Part shown: positions 43,841 through 55,422 of the stretch, in pieces
Layout: every line of letters starts with the position of its first letter
Numbering within the stretch: position 1 is the stretch's first letter
Assembly: GCA_022701365.1 (NCBI GenBank)
Contig: JAKUHH010000030.1
Coordinates: 435,107-499,106 of the forward strand
DNA from: Mycocentrospora acerina
Lineage: Eukaryota > Ascomycota > Dothideomycetes > Pleosporales
DNA length: 64,000 nt
Reading direction: 5' to 3'
The notes under the pieces: model-generated
Database searches by the model: none
Seen by the model: the letters and a program-made list of their open reading frames with translations, nothing else
Told to the model about the DNA's origin: nothing
Translations under genes and position numbers: made by a program

Positions 43841-45100
43841 ATGGTCTTCTTCTCTCGTCCTTTGTCCATGACAATATTTGCTATCTTATTTCCAATAGCT
43901 ATCTCTCAGTCTGACGCGGTATGCTACTCATATGGTGTCGATTTCGTCGATGAGGGCTCGTATTTCATCAACACAGCATCTACAGAAGACTTCACTGCTG
44001 TTTCCACTTTCAAAGGATGCAATGCAGACATGTCAGACATCCTCTTTGTAGATCCAAGTGATGATGAATATCTCTGCTCCAAGGTTGCGACTACTCCTGA
44101 CGACGACCCCAAGTTGTCAACTTGCCCCATCAAGAAAAGCCAAATGACTTCTGGGCACTGGATACTCTTGATTCTGGGAAACAACGGCGCAGATGGTCAA
44201 CCTTTTGCATGGCAAAGAGGTCAGTATATCGGTGATCAGGCACTGGGTGACGGGATGCTGACAAGATTAGATCTGTACATAACTGCTGGCATACAAGCCA
44301 CCACAACCTTCACACCCACGCTCACTTTTAGCATGACTGAAATTCCAACCGCCACTGTAATTACAACATCTACTTTCACGGATTTGTCTACAGTCGGTCC
44401 ACTCTCGACTATTACGGTTCCTAGCGGCACAGCGAAGAAGATCAAGACTGTAACGCCCAAGGCCATTACCGAGACCTCTACCAAATCATTGACAAAGACA
44501 TCCTGGTCGTCGACTCGAAAGGCTATTACCACAACCAAGACTGTCACAGCCTCATGCACAACTCCAGGTCGCCCAAGTCATTCTGACAAGCCTTGCAGAT
44601 ACTCACCTACACTAATCCATCCTGCGGCTTTGGTCACTCCCACTAGCATACCGAAGCTCCGCCGCTTTTTCCGCAGAATCGACCGGGCTGTTGACTACGA
44701 GTGGGCTCGTGCTCGTGTTGAAGCTGCTAAGCAGAGACGGGATTTAGTGGCTCGAGGAGCAGCTCCAGCACTTGACGTTCGCGCAGCAGATGCTCCAACT
44801 CTTACCATCACAGGCACTGAACCAGTGAGCACAACCACAACGATCGTCGAAGCGACGGTCACCACAACAGAATCTGCCCTAGCAACAACGACAGCGACCA
44901 CAACTTTGCCTCCAGCTACAGTGTTGAGTGGTCTGCTAACGTTGACGACCACGCTTCCAACATCAACCAAGACAAAGGTTACCTACAAATATACAACAAC
45001 AACATCAACCAAGACCCTTGGTGCTACATTCACAAAGGTTACGACTACAACTCCATCGGCTGTGTACTCCGCATGCAAGAAGAAGGGGGGTCATTTCTGA
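43841..45100 (+). CDS. Secreted Thr/Ser-rich protein of unknown function
   Basis: Single exon, 419 residues. A signal peptide (hydrophobic core MTIFAILFPIAI, cleavage near residue 25) is followed by a cysteine-containing region of about 120 residues (Cys in AVCYSYG, FKGCNAD, YLCSKV, LSTCPIK). From about 150 it becomes Thr-rich, a probable O-glycosylated stalk (TTTFTPTLTF, ATVTTTESALATTTATTTLP). In the middle is a charged helix (RRIDRAVDYEWARARVEAAK) with the dibasic KQRR and then DLVARGAAPALDVR, a possible Kex2 processing site. There is no hydrophobic C-terminal GPI signal (it ends KKKGGHF). Cell-wall or extracellular role inferred. I recognise the charged stretch from other fungal secreted proteins but know no function. 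Confidence 0.8.
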   Translation: MVFFSRPLSMTIFAILFPIAISQSDAVCYSYGVDFVDEGSYFINTASTEDFTAVSTFKGCNADMSDILFVDPSDDEYLCSKVATTPDDDPKLSTCPIKKSQMTSGHWILLILGNNGADGQPFAWQRGQYIGDQALGDGMLTRLDLYITAGIQATTTFTPTLTFSMTEIPTATVITTSTFTDLSTVGPLSTITVPSGTAKKIKTVTPKAITETSTKSLTKTSWSSTRKAITTTKTVTASCTTPGRPSHSDKPCRYSPTLIHPAALVTPTSIPKLRRFFRRIDRAVDYEWARARVEAAKQRRDLVARGAAPALDVRAADAPTLTITGTEPVSTTTTIVEATVTTTESALATTTATTTLPPATVLSGLLTLTTTLPTSTKTKVTYKYTTTTSTKTLGATFTKVTTTTPSAVYSACKKKGGHF

Positions 45101-48100
45101 TGATCCAGGCTTTGGGCTTGCAGGTGTTCAATTTGTCTTGTTTCGACTTTTATAATTTTATTGTGGCGTTTTTTTAATCATCGGGATGTCTTGATCAAAC
45201 CTTGCGTTGTTAATCGCACTCTGAATTTTGCTATGGCATTTTTTGAAGCTTTTAGTCTTAGGGAGAGAGAAAGACAAGTAATCAATCTGTATGCTGCAAA
45301 TCATGGACCTTGTGTCCAAGTCTTACACGCGTTATCTTGATCACCGAAACACGATCTAGTCGTACAACATGCATGAAAATTCGTACATAGTACTCCGTTA
45401 CACTCAGATGCACAGCGAGGCTGCATCATCGTAAGCAGCTCGATAAAGACAATGCACCTGTGTTACAGGAAAGATATCTTACTTCTATCAACAAACGTAC
45501 ATGCACGATATATTGATACGCCTCTAATGCTCACAAGCCATAAGCGTTGATCAATCATTCCTAGCGCATGTCAGTGACACTGATTTTCTTATACGTATGC
45601 AGCTAGAGTATATGGTTTCACGTGACGTTAGATCATCATGGGTGTTGTACCTATCGACGAAGAAAAAAACGGGGGCGGGCTCAGCCTAACTCCCGGGTTG
45701 CACAGACGGTGGCGCACCACTGTAACCTCTCACGACTGCCAACACTACATGATGACGAGAACCTGGGACAAATCAGTCAATCCCTGGACAGGCTTCACGC
45801 CACTACTGATGGCTCTCCGCAGCCGAAGTCCGAACGCACGACTCATGTCACCAACAACGTGTTAACCCTGAATGTCGAGTAAGCCCAAGTAAATACTTAC
45901 GTTTTGGTAAGCCAAAACCAGCCCCGTCCACCTGTTTATGCAAGGTCAAAAATTGGATGACGTTCTTTGCAATGCTCACACACTAGAATGTGAGGCTCAA
46001 AAGTCTTGAACGACTCACTGGCCTGAAAATTCATTGCTAGGCCACATTCCAAGTACTCCATGTTATCAGATTGACACTAGCATCGTCGCGATCGGATACC
46101 GGTAATTGGTAGTTAATATCTCCATGAGGAACCTGGTGGGAATTTTTGCTTATCCCGCCTGAGTAGTTTCACTCTGGCAATACAAACCTGCAGCAAGGCC
46201 CACCGCATTGTGTAATCGAATGTCGCTGACAACCTCTCAACCTTGCTTCATGGCGTCAGCCTTGTGACCACCAACCCTCAACACACTCACCGGGTATGTT
46301 TTTAAAACGAGAAGCGATGTATTTTCGACTTCCCCTGTACCCCCGCACCCACCTGATCCTTGGTACATGTACATAACACTACCTGGAGCATATGATAGCC
46401 TTTTATGATCCACAAAACAGCCGATCAACCTCCTCGCTACCGGATGCCGAATACACGTTATGCGAATTCCTCAACAGATGTTTGCTGGCAAGACGCTACT
46501 CGTTTGCTCTTGCCCGCCAGTTTGGCTAACTAGTTAACAATATATATTGGATCAGGTTCAGGGGTATGCGACGCACGTGAATCCGGAAGCTGCTGAGTGA
46601 CTCCCGAAGACTACGCTAGTACTACCCATCTCCGGTATTGCCTTTTTCGAAGAAGTAGGTGGAACGATACCTTCTGTCGAAGTGTTCTGGTTGATCTCGT
46701 ATTCGCCGTGTCCCTGCTTAACCGTCACTAGCATCGGGGTTTTTTTGACTCTATTCCCACGCCACTTTGGTGCTCATTTTTGCTCATTGTATAATCTTAT
46801 AATCTCACTCAATCTGGTTCGTGATTGCTACCTATTTGATAGGGTTATTAAATCTTTTTTTACTTCAGGCAGGGCCATATGATCCAATAAAGTTGACAAC
46901 ACTAAACCTCTATACAAAGGTGCTCCTGAGAAAAGGCCCAGAAAATAAAAAAACTGAATATAGCAGGTTCCTGCAGTGCCTGACTAGTTTTTAGGCGCTT
47001 CTTTCGTCGACCCGGCATGCCTCACTATCGGCAAATGCTAGTAAGCTTGGATCTGGATCGTAACGGTCTGTAACATGCACGCTGGAAGTAAGCAGAATCT
47101 TCAGCTGTCGGTCCTCCAGAGAGAAACGATTATCCGGTAGCGAAGTAGATTGTCACGATGCTATCTGAGATACGTAAGCCAGTAACTACTTGGTACTGAT
47201 TGTACCGTTGGCTTTGGTTCAATTTCCAGAGACTTTGATGCTGTATTATGAGCTTAGATTTGTTGCGACCACATTGTGATCAACCAAGGATACCTATAGC
47301 CTACTGATGTTTTGCTTATCTCTCTCATCAATTCATCATCTCCAGCTCGAAGATGTAATGACTTCACTTACTCATCGATGTCACATTCTCGATCTAAACT
47401 TATCAAACAATCCACAGGAACGCAACTTCTCAGATCATTTGCAAGTGATTATCACGTCAAATCTACAAGGAAACTAAACAAAATCATCGTATACTAGGTC
47501 TGCACGAGCTCGAATCTGTATTCAGTAGCAACGCTCACCTTTTGAGAAAACGACAACGCATATCCCGACACCGAACATCCTCTTTCTCTCGTAATTTACG
47601 TACGTAAGCACCCATAGTTCATCCCCTATTACCAGGACTCGATGACATAAATTTAAATGCAGACCAGCTTCTTGTCCGCTGCGTCGATGCCGTGCATTCC
47701 AAGCCCAAAGTCCTGGTAAAGGGAACGTGCAGGGCACCACAATATGGCTCTCACGGCCTCACGCAGGGACGACGCATAAATCGGCCAGCACGTTGTGGTA
47801 GGCTGGTGGGTGGACAGTGGAGAACGGCGGAACGGCACTTTAGAAAGAAGGTTTCCATGCCGGGCCTTCGTTCCAGCTGATCGGGTCAGCTGCCTACTGA
47901 TCGACCATGCAGAGATTCAAAGCGAGATGTGATGGCGCAGCGCAATGCATCGGGGCAGGGTAGGGGTGAGGGCTGTAGATGCTGGTAACACCCTGCAGGT
48001 GAAAATAACGTATGACATACGCCCTAGGGGTTCTCCGAATGAGCGAAGAGCTCGTTTGTATACTCCATGTGATATCTGAGAGGTCGATTAGGGTACATAG

Positions 48101-48409
48101 ATGCAAACAATTAGTGATGCTTTGTTTAGAGCAGCGCAGGAGCATGTCTAAAATCCAAATCTCATTGGTAGGGTTGTCAATTCTGATAGATATACGGAGC
48201 GGCTGGGCAGTCAAAGGTGCGAAGTCTCCTGCGGAAGCTGGTTGGTAGATCGAGACTCCTGGTGAGCTTCAACCCTATCTTGTAGCGTGATTTATATGTA
48301 CATCACTGCTGTAAGTGATAAGTATTTATTCATTGGCAGCACCAACTCCTAAAGTTATGTTATCGCAGTAGTGTTCGCGGCTTCTTTTTGGTCCCCGTAT
48401 TTTTTCAGC
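45101..48409. other. Gene-poor region, 3.3 kb
   Basis: The longest gene-free span apart from the gap. Small frames of 60-106 codons on both strands show no domain, signal or splice-consistent continuation. No transposase or reverse transcriptase motif, and no clear terminal repeats, are visible. Composition is mixed and moderately AT-rich. It may hold unannotated non-coding RNA or decayed sequence. Confidence 0.5.
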
Positions 48410-49585
48410 TTAGTTCTCAGTCTCCCAAGCTAGTGTCTCCCGCCCAGAGAACTGCATGACTGTCCATGCGTTCTTTCCCCCGAAACCCTGTGCACTGATT
48501 GCAAACCAACTCCCATCTTTCTCGTCCTCTTCCATAACTACATCTCCCTCTCCATCTTTCCCACTCTTGCTCCTGAAGCCTAGCCTTCTTACCGCAAGAA
48601 ACATATCTTGCACAAAATTAGGTGGTATGAAGCCCCTCCACCTAACACATACCATATTTTTCGAAGTAGTCCCTTGGCCAAACTCGGGAACGTCATAACG
48701 AGATAAATGGGGATCGATAATATCTGTGGCGCTCAAGCGAGGAGAATCCAAGGAAAGTAAATGAAGGTACTCAAGCAAACTCAGCGCATCTTCCTCTTCG
48801 TACAGGTCTGGCAGATGGATTGCTGACACTTTTGGTGCTAACACGTTGTTCATCTTTACCACATTTGGTTCAATGTCGCAGATCTTGGGTGCATACTTCG
48901 ACAACACCTCCTTTCCTTCTGCAAGGGATTCTCCGGAAGTCGGATTGAAGTTATAGAAAAGCCATGCTAAACTCCGATTCAGCACATTCTTACATGCCCA
49001 AATCAACCTCTCGAACCTCCCCTTTCCGTGCTTCATAGATTTTTCATGAAGATCGTACTCCACAATCCATCGTGATTTTTGGTGTTTGCGACCACCATCC
49101 TCAATGGGTGTACCTTGTAAGCCGCAGCGTTCGTAGGTGGGTCGATCGAGTTCGAGACGCAGTTTGCCTTGAAAAAGAGAGAATACGTTATCGACAAGCG
49201 ACCGTCCTTCGCTGAGCATCATGATACTACCTGAATTTTTGTAAGTTTTACGTTCCAGCTCCTCATTCTCACCAACTATGGTCCTACCTTGCCTGACATA
49301 CGCCTCCAGAAACTCATTCTCAAGTACCTCGGCGAGTGTCATGTAGACTTTTGCAAATCTTGCGCGTCCAAATCCATTATCCCGGCACAATTCTTTCTCA
49401 ACAAGCTCGTATATCTCCTCTGGCAGTATGAGGTCTAAAGTGTGACTGTAGTTTTGCTTGTTAAAGGTCGAGAACGGTCTCTTTTTTGTAGAGACGTTTT
49501 GCGGATCGATGTACGTGGGTAGGATACTGTGCGAAAAGTATGTTTTCGTGTCTGAGACAGAGTCTGTACGATGTATATCTAGCAT
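48410..49585 (-). CDS. RNase P/MRP p40-like subunit
   Basis: Single exon, 391 residues. It begins MLDIHRTDSVSDTKTYFSHS and carries the conserved Ribonuc_P_40 core: YFSHSILPTYIDPQ, DLILPEEIYELVEKEL, GSIMMLSEGRSLVDNVFSL, RPTYERCGLQGTP, WIVEYDLHEKSMKHGKGRFERLIWAC and, near the C-terminus, VRWRGFIPPNFVQDMFLAVR (each shortened here). Human RPP40 belongs to nuclear RNase P, which trims the 5' leader of precursor tRNA. A role in RNase P/MRP is inferred from family membership. The length is typical. The gene stands alone, with the sirtuin gene read in the same direction on its right. Confidence 0.85.
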   Translation of the reverse strand: MLDIHRTDSVSDTKTYFSHSILPTYIDPQNVSTKKRPFSTFNKQNYSHTLDLILPEEIYELVEKELCRDNGFGRARFAKVYMTLAEVLENEFLEAYVRQGRTIVGENEELERKTYKNSGSIMMLSEGRSLVDNVFSLFQGKLRLELDRPTYERCGLQGTPIEDGGRKHQKSRWIVEYDLHEKSMKHGKGRFERLIWACKNVLNRSLAWLFYNFNPTSGESLAEGKEVLSKYAPKICDIEPNVVKMNNVLAPKVSAIHLPDLYEEEDALSLLEYLHLLSLDSPRLSATDIIDPHLSRYDVPEFGQGTTSKNMVCVRWRGFIPPNFVQDMFLAVRRLGFRSKSGKDGEGDVVMEEDEKDGSWFAISAQGFGGKNAWTVMQFSGRETLAWETEN

Positions 49586-50091
49586 GGCGTTTGTAGAGGC
49601 CGAGATGTCGCGCGATGCAGGGATAGGAGTCTAGAGCTGTTGTGTGTAGTGGGGAAAGCCTTCGAGTTGGGGTCGCGTCGGAAATATTCAGCCCTATCCT
49701 TGGCGTTGCGCGTCAACATGTGAACACGTACTTTGAGTATATTTACTTTGCGGGCTAGGAATCAAAACGAGGTACTCATACTTGCCAGTGAAACTAGTGG
49801 GGTTGTACTTGTGGACTTTAATGAGAAAAACGACACATGCGATGGAGTAATCAGAGCATTACATTTTCATTTTTTACAAAATGCGCAAGAGTTTAAGGAA
49901 AACTTGAGAAGACAAACTCGTTCTCAAAGGTACCAATCATATCTACTCTATTCATGAATGTCCCTCTCGAACGCCAGACTCCACCTCATCAACAGCAACA
50001 CCATGATATGGCTTAATGTCGTTACCCGTAGGATACCATGCAAATGCCCTTCCAAACGCCGTTGGTATGTCCACCCATATCATCATACAGC
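49586..50091. other. Intergenic region
   Basis: 506 bases between two minus-strand genes, holding the p40 promoter and the sirtuin 3' end. Small plus-strand frames at 49733-50476 are antisense or spurious. Confidence 0.45.
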
Positions 50092-51712
50092 TCATGAAAT
50101 AATGTGCTTGATCTCAGTCTTGGATTGTGTTGCCGCCTCATTCCTGGTTTCTGGCACGGGGCATTTGACTTTCACACTGTACGTGTGGTCCTCTTCACTG
50201 ACTGTACCAACCTCAGTCTTCTGTCCTTCTGGTATCATCTTGTGTCTGAGATCCCAACCCGCACGGCGCGCGAGTTCGGCTACAATAACGTCACAGTCAC
50301 CTAGTAGGTTGATGTCGAAGTTTATGTGGTGGATAGGCTGGACCAAGTCAGTTCCTCTTCCCTGTCAAAGTAGTGGCTTTAACTTACGTCTCGTGAAATA
50401 TAAATCTGCGGTACATCGCGCGGTAAGAAGTTTGGAATTTCCGAGACAGGCGCAACCTTCATACTCGTGCCCATGACAATGACTAAATCTGCCTTGTCCC
50501 TATCTTCGTCTTTCAGGCGATCAAAAAAGTTTGAAGGAAGCGCTTCGCCGAAAAAGGTGATGTCTGGCTTCATAATGCCCGGTTGTGGGATGTCAAATGC
50601 GCCGTCTGACTCGGAGTCCTCGCCACTAGATCGCTTCTTCCTGCTGCCAGCTCCGTGAGATGATCGTTTTCGCTTCAATCCTGGCTTCTGCGCAGCGATC
50701 TCTGCTATGCAGCGCTTGCACTCGGCCGGTTTTTGTGCGCGTACAGAGTCGAAGATCTCCTCGCCTGGAACCTGGAATTTGCACTTCCGACAGGTCGCAT
50801 TCGCCCACGACCCATGGCACTGGATCAGCTTATCCTTTCGTATGCCGGCATGCGCCTCTACGTTGTCGATGTTCTGAGTGTAGTTTGTGAGCAATTTCTC
50901 CTTGTCTTGCAACAACCGTATGAATTCGTGTGTAGGCGTCCACTTCTCCAGGTCAGGGATGATATCGCCGGCAAGAGCGTAGAAGGTCCGCGGGTCGTCG
51001 TCAAAGTTGTGGATGTCAAACACTTGCTCTGGCTCCTGGTAGCCCATCTGGAGCAGTCGTGAGTAGAAGCCCGTGTTCTTAGACCGAAAATCAGGGATCC
51101 CAAGACTCGTGGAGATGCCTGCGCCGGTGATGACCATGATGTTCTTGCGCTCGCGAAGCAGTTTAGCAGCGTCGTCGATCGTCTTGTAGTCGTCCAGACG
51201 TCGGCGCTTGTTAAGCTCGCGGTTGATCGCCAGGCCGAGCAGCTGGTAGAAGCTCTCATCTGGGGCCTCGTCGAGGAACTTTGGCAGTCTCACGCCGAAT
51301 GCGGTGCACAACTTGCGCGCCGTCATCTTCTCGCTGGTGATGTTCTCCATGACAAACTGGCTGGCACCTACTTGGTGCAGCCGGTTCTTCAGGTGGCGCG
51401 CCTCCTCAGCGGTGCACGCGTCGACTCCTATCTTGAATGTCAACTGCCATCGTAAGCGTCACATGCGAGGCCCAACCCACCATTGGTCGAGTACTCAAAG
51501 GCCTCGACCTCGTCCAGAATCTCCTCGAACAGCGAGGCCGTCTCCCACATGCCGCCATCGTCCTGGTCGTCATCCTGCGCGGACGCGTCCTCGCCTTTAC
51601 CCTTGGCCCCCTCCAACGCGCCTTCCGCAGCGAAATCGGCGTTAGCGTCCGCCGTGGACGGTGGGGCAGCGTCGTTGACAACGACAGGTCCCGAGTAGGG
51701 CTGAGCAGCCAT
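50092..51712 (-). CDS. Class I sirtuin, NAD+-dependent deacetylase (Sir2/Hst1-like)
   Basis: Exons 51712-51481, 51427-50388 and 50337-50092 encode about 505 residues. The NAD site is TGAGISTSLGIPDFRS (GAGIS at 179-183), with TQNIDNVE and the catalytic His282 in IQCHGS. The zinc site is C290-x2-C293 and C314-x2-C317, with a Lys/Arg- and Ser-rich insert after it (KRKRSSHGAGSRKKRSS), a possible nuclear localisation signal. The Asp/Glu-rich N-terminus (about 40-75) precedes a Sir2-specific helical region (RLPKFLDEAPDESFYQLLGLA). The last exon joins ISRD to PIHHINFDINLLGD. It resembles fungal SirA/Hst1 histone deacetylases used in silencing and regulation of secondary metabolism. The intron 1 acceptor (ATAG) was chosen because the nearer CAG leaves a frame break and only 37 nt. 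Confidence 0.92.
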
Positions 51713-52194
51713 CTTGCCGGCTGTGCGCAGTCAAATATCAACTTGGTTGGGTTTGCGTTGCTGGAGAAGAGAAGCCAAAGCCAGTTCCACGAACGTCACA
51801 CATGACGCTATGCCGATTGGGCTTAGGCGCGGATTAGCCCGCGTTCAGGCCTAACCATTTGTTCTCCGCCGCAGAATGCGATGACCTGTCAGCTCTTGCC
51901 TCCATGGAACAATGTACGAGATCCAAGATCGATCCATCAATGTGCATGATCTTGATGGACAACTGCATGCATGTAATGCGTGGCTCCCCACCAACGCACC
52001 AAATCACGGCACGGTTCTCGTGTTTTTTCGGCATGCCGAAGGCTTGTTGGCCGTGAGAATCGGGTGCTGTGATCCGTCTCTTCGTCGCTTCTTCGCCCTT
52101 CACCGAGTATAAAGCAGGTATTTTTGACGTCTTGACTTGTTGTTTCCACATTCTGCCTTTTTTTGACCAGTTTGAATGTTTCTAGCCATTCGAA
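51713..52194. promoter_or_regulatory. Divergent region between sirtuin and F-box-like gene
   Basis: 482 bases between two divergently placed starts. No specific element is recognised. The right-hand start is itself uncertain. Confidence 0.4.
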
Positions 52195-53292
52195 ATGACC
52201 GCTTTTCTCTCTCACAGTTTTGCTCCAGCGCCCTTACAATCCTCCAACTCTGTTGAACCCGCCACACTTGCTCAAAACAAAATATTTTTGTGCGACCACC
52301 TTCGAACCACTCTGCCATTTTGTCACATGTTCACCCCAAGATTGATTCGCTGGCATCGTTCACCTACACCAACACCGTCCCAAGATGCTCCTCACAAAGC
52401 AGCCTAGAAAAACTCCCAATAGAAATTATCAATCAAATCCTGTCATATCTCATCTACCCACGGTCCCGCCTGCCAGGTCTCACTGAAGCTCAAAGTGCAT
52501 ACGACTTTCCTCGACAAACCAAATTCGACATCAAGAACCGAGAGGATCTCACCACGCGTCCAGACACGGATCGCTGGGCCGCCGACCTCTTCTCCTGGAC
52601 TGCGCTCTGTCACCCATTCAACTCCCTCTCGATCACATCCAGATGCTGCAACAAGCTAGTAGAAAGCTACTGCTCGCATCTAGTACGCTCTTGCAACATG
52701 TTCAACCTTCCCTTTACGCATTTGGATAAATACGGGGCAAACTGCGTATATCCAGACCTAAGCCGCATCGTATATAGACGATTATGGCTACAACACGCAC
52801 CAAGAAAGTGCATATTCTGTTATACCGTACTGGACTGCTACCCTTTCCCACTCGTCAAGCGCATTATCGCCGCCTGTTCAGACTGCTGGTACAGACAAAC
52901 ACTAGTACGTTTTGCACCTAACTTCATCACTTGCTTCGCTTCTTGCTTGTCCTATTGCTACATAAACTCATGGCTCCCTCTTGCAGACCGTCGATGAAGT
53001 TGAGAGTCAATACCATATCCCCCAAGCCACTACTCTAACCTCGCCTTACATCCGCGGCCAACCCAACTCTGTCTGGGTGCTACGCATCGACGTCGAGAGC
53101 ATGGCCTTGCAACTTTATGGTACGAGGGCGTTTCATAGCGACCACACGGAGCAACTTGGCAAACCGTGCTCCATCTGTGCCAGTATGAGATCCAACCCTA
53201 AATTTCGTGTCACAAAGACTACATCAACGTCGAAAAGTATGCGGAGGCATGCTAATTGGAAGCGGAATGTAGCAAAGCGATCGTCGCGCTAG
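52195..53292 (+). CDS. F-box-like protein, 5' structure tentative
   Basis: Core coding runs in one frame from about 52400 to 52904, then after a GTACGT...TTGCAG intron (82 nt) in 52987-53292. An F-box-like motif opens it (LEKLPIEIINQILSYLIYP), followed by Cys- and Trp-containing segments (CIFCYTVLDCYPFP, CSDCW, CSICASMRSNP) typical of lineage-expanded fungal F-box proteins. Such proteins give substrate choice to SCF ubiquitin ligases. The frame has no ATG before the F-box, so an upstream exon is needed. The best fit is 52195-52289 joined to 52403 (GTGCGA...GCAG, 113 nt), giving about 300 residues; this join is a guess. The C-terminus is basic (RRHANWKRNVAKRSSR). Confidence 0.65.
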
Positions 53293-53811
53293 TTTTGATC
53301 ACTACACCTTATTTGAGTTGTTAGTCTTGGTCGAGGGGACGTGTTTCTGACGAATTGCTATTGGAGGGACAACAAAAAATGCTGGGCTGCGTAATGTACA
53401 GTTTTCCCTTTCTGGTCATATATACCCCATCTTCTTACTCTCCTCCTAGCTAGATTTTTCTTCAGTTTGGTAGCTGTGTTTGTCGGGTTCTCTCTCTCTC
53501 TGATTACGGCTGATTTTCTCCTTGCCAAATACAGCTCCGCTCTCATGTTGAATGTGATCCCTCATCGTCGCCGTTCTCAATGTTGGTACATGCTTCGTTG
53601 CGGTATACACAGCGAGTGAAACACATGATTATTTTGCATATGATCTTGCATGTGATGAATGTGCAGGATAGCGATGTAATTGTATATTATCATGTTTGAT
53701 CAACCTCAAGCACTCTCCGGTCAGCCGTTGATGTTCGTACATACAGTTCAAGATTCATCATCAGCATCGTTGGCACACGCATTACATTCAAGATATCATT
53801 TTGCGGCTCGC
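53293..53811. other. Convergent 3' intergenic region
   Basis: 519 bases between the F-box-like gene (plus) and the aldo-keto reductase (minus). It has a short CT run (about 53490-53502). Nothing else is seen. Confidence 0.45.
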
Positions 53812-54981
53812 CTATAGTTTAGATCCCTTCTTTCCGTCCAGATCCGTGTAAAAGTCCCAACCAAAGTTTGCTGAGGGGTCATTGAAGCGCAGTTTCTTAT
53901 CGATGGTGGCAATCTTTTTCAAATCCTCTTCAGGAAGCTTGAAGTCACCTTCAAGATTGGCCTTGATACGAGACTCGGTCTTTGACTTGGGAATGACAGA
54001 ATGCCCTTGTGCAATACCCCAGGCCAGAGCAACTTGAGCTCCAGTCTTGTTGTGCTTCTTGCCGATCTCGACCAACACCGGGTCGTCAATCAGCTTGTCT
54101 ATATTCCTGCCTGAATCGTAGATCTCATTCTGGTTGCCGAATGGCGAGTACTGAGTGATATGGATACCTTTCTCCTTGTGAAATGCGGTGAAAGCCTGTT
54201 GCTGGAGATACGGGTGAAGTTCAATTTGATGCGCCGCAGGGACAATAGATGTCTCCCTGAGGAGGCGCTCGAGCTCTGCTTTGCTGAAGTTTGAAACACC
54301 AATAGCCTTCGTTTTTCCGGTTTTTACAAGCTTTTCCAACGCCTTGTATGTCTCGACATAATCGGTGTCACCCGTCTTAACTTTGCCATTCTCTTTGGGA
54401 AATACATCATCGCCACGAGCAAACGGCGAAGGCCAATGCATCAAGTAAAGGTCGACGTAGTCGGTGCCGAGATCCTTCAATGAGGCGTCAAGCGCACCTT
54501 CGACATCATCGGGATGGTGGACATGGTTCCACAGCTTTGTGGTGAGGAAGATCTGGTCGCGAGGGACACCAGAATGCTTGATGGCATTGCCGACGGCGAT
54601 CTCGGTACCATAAATGCGTGCGGTATCGATGTGACGGTAGCCAGACTTCAGCGCAGCAATGACAGCTCTGCAGGTATTGTTAGCAATCACTCGTCTAATC
54701 ACAAGCCGTTCACGATTCAGAATTTGCTTCACGATGTATGCCTTGTACAGCAAATATAAATTACAAGAAGCAAAATGATCGACTCACGGTTCCTGAGCCT
54801 CCTTGTCCTGCCACGTGCCGAACCCAATGGCTGGGATTTTGGCGCCCGTGTTGAGTGTAAATGTGGTGCTAGCCATTCTAGCCTGACGTGTGATTATTGA
54901 TTGAGATTGAAATTGTCGAACTACCTGAGAGAGTCTGGTCGTCGAAGTTCGGAGAGATTGAGAAGCAGCGTGGATAAACAT
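53812..54981 (-). CDS. Aldo-keto reductase, possibly mitochondrial
   Basis: Exons 54981-54788 and 54667-53812 (120-nt intron GTGAGT...TGCAG) encode about 349 residues. The catalytic tetrad is visible: Asp in HIDTARIYG (with Tyr), Lys in LTTKLWN, His in LYLMHWPSP. NADPH-binding segments follow (GVSNFSK, HQIELHPY, SVIPKSKTESRIKAN), giving the (beta/alpha)8 aldo-keto reductase fold. The start is unusual: about 35 residues rich in Ser, Gln, Arg and Thr (MFIHAASQSLRTSTTRLSQ) precede a second ATG, M36, after which the usual AKR start MASTTFTLNTGAKIP begins. The leader resembles a mitochondrial presequence. Two starts could give mitochondrial and cytosolic forms. Substrate cannot be told from sequence. 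Confidence 0.9.
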
Positions 54982-55422
54982 TTTGAGTTATAAAAGGCGA
55001 TGGCAGTCTATAGATCTGCCTTTGGGTACTCGCGACCCACAGCTAGAATCGCGTCATGGCGTCGACTGGCGACGATATCGATGACGTTTCAGGGTCTTCT
55101 TGCCCCATACGGCCCTGTGGACTACGTAGATTTTGAACGCTTTTGAGCTCAGAATTTCGGTCTGTCAAGTTTCTTACATATCTGATCTATAAACGTAAGA
55201 TTTACACATCTCAAGTCACGACAAACGACGACGGCTGCTACAAGTTCTGGTGATAAGGTCGGAGAAATACCGAGGCTCGTGCACACGCGACTCAGTTGTC
55301 TCCCTATCACAATTTCCCCTCACGACGGTAGCATCTTAGTCATCCATAGAGATGATCTTCGAGGGCGTAGCGATGTTGTCATTTTTTCCACTTTTGATGT
55401 CACCAGCATCCTATCTTCTCAA
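54982..55422. other. Intergenic region upstream of the aldo-keto reductase
   Basis: 441 bases; promoter of the AKR and 3' flank of the MFS gene (both minus strand). No clear element is recognised. Confidence 0.4.

Noticed and set aside
50092..51712. Sirtuin intron 1 ending at the nearer CAG (37 nt)
   Set aside because: It breaks the frame and is too short; acceptor ATAG gives a 53-nt intron in frame.
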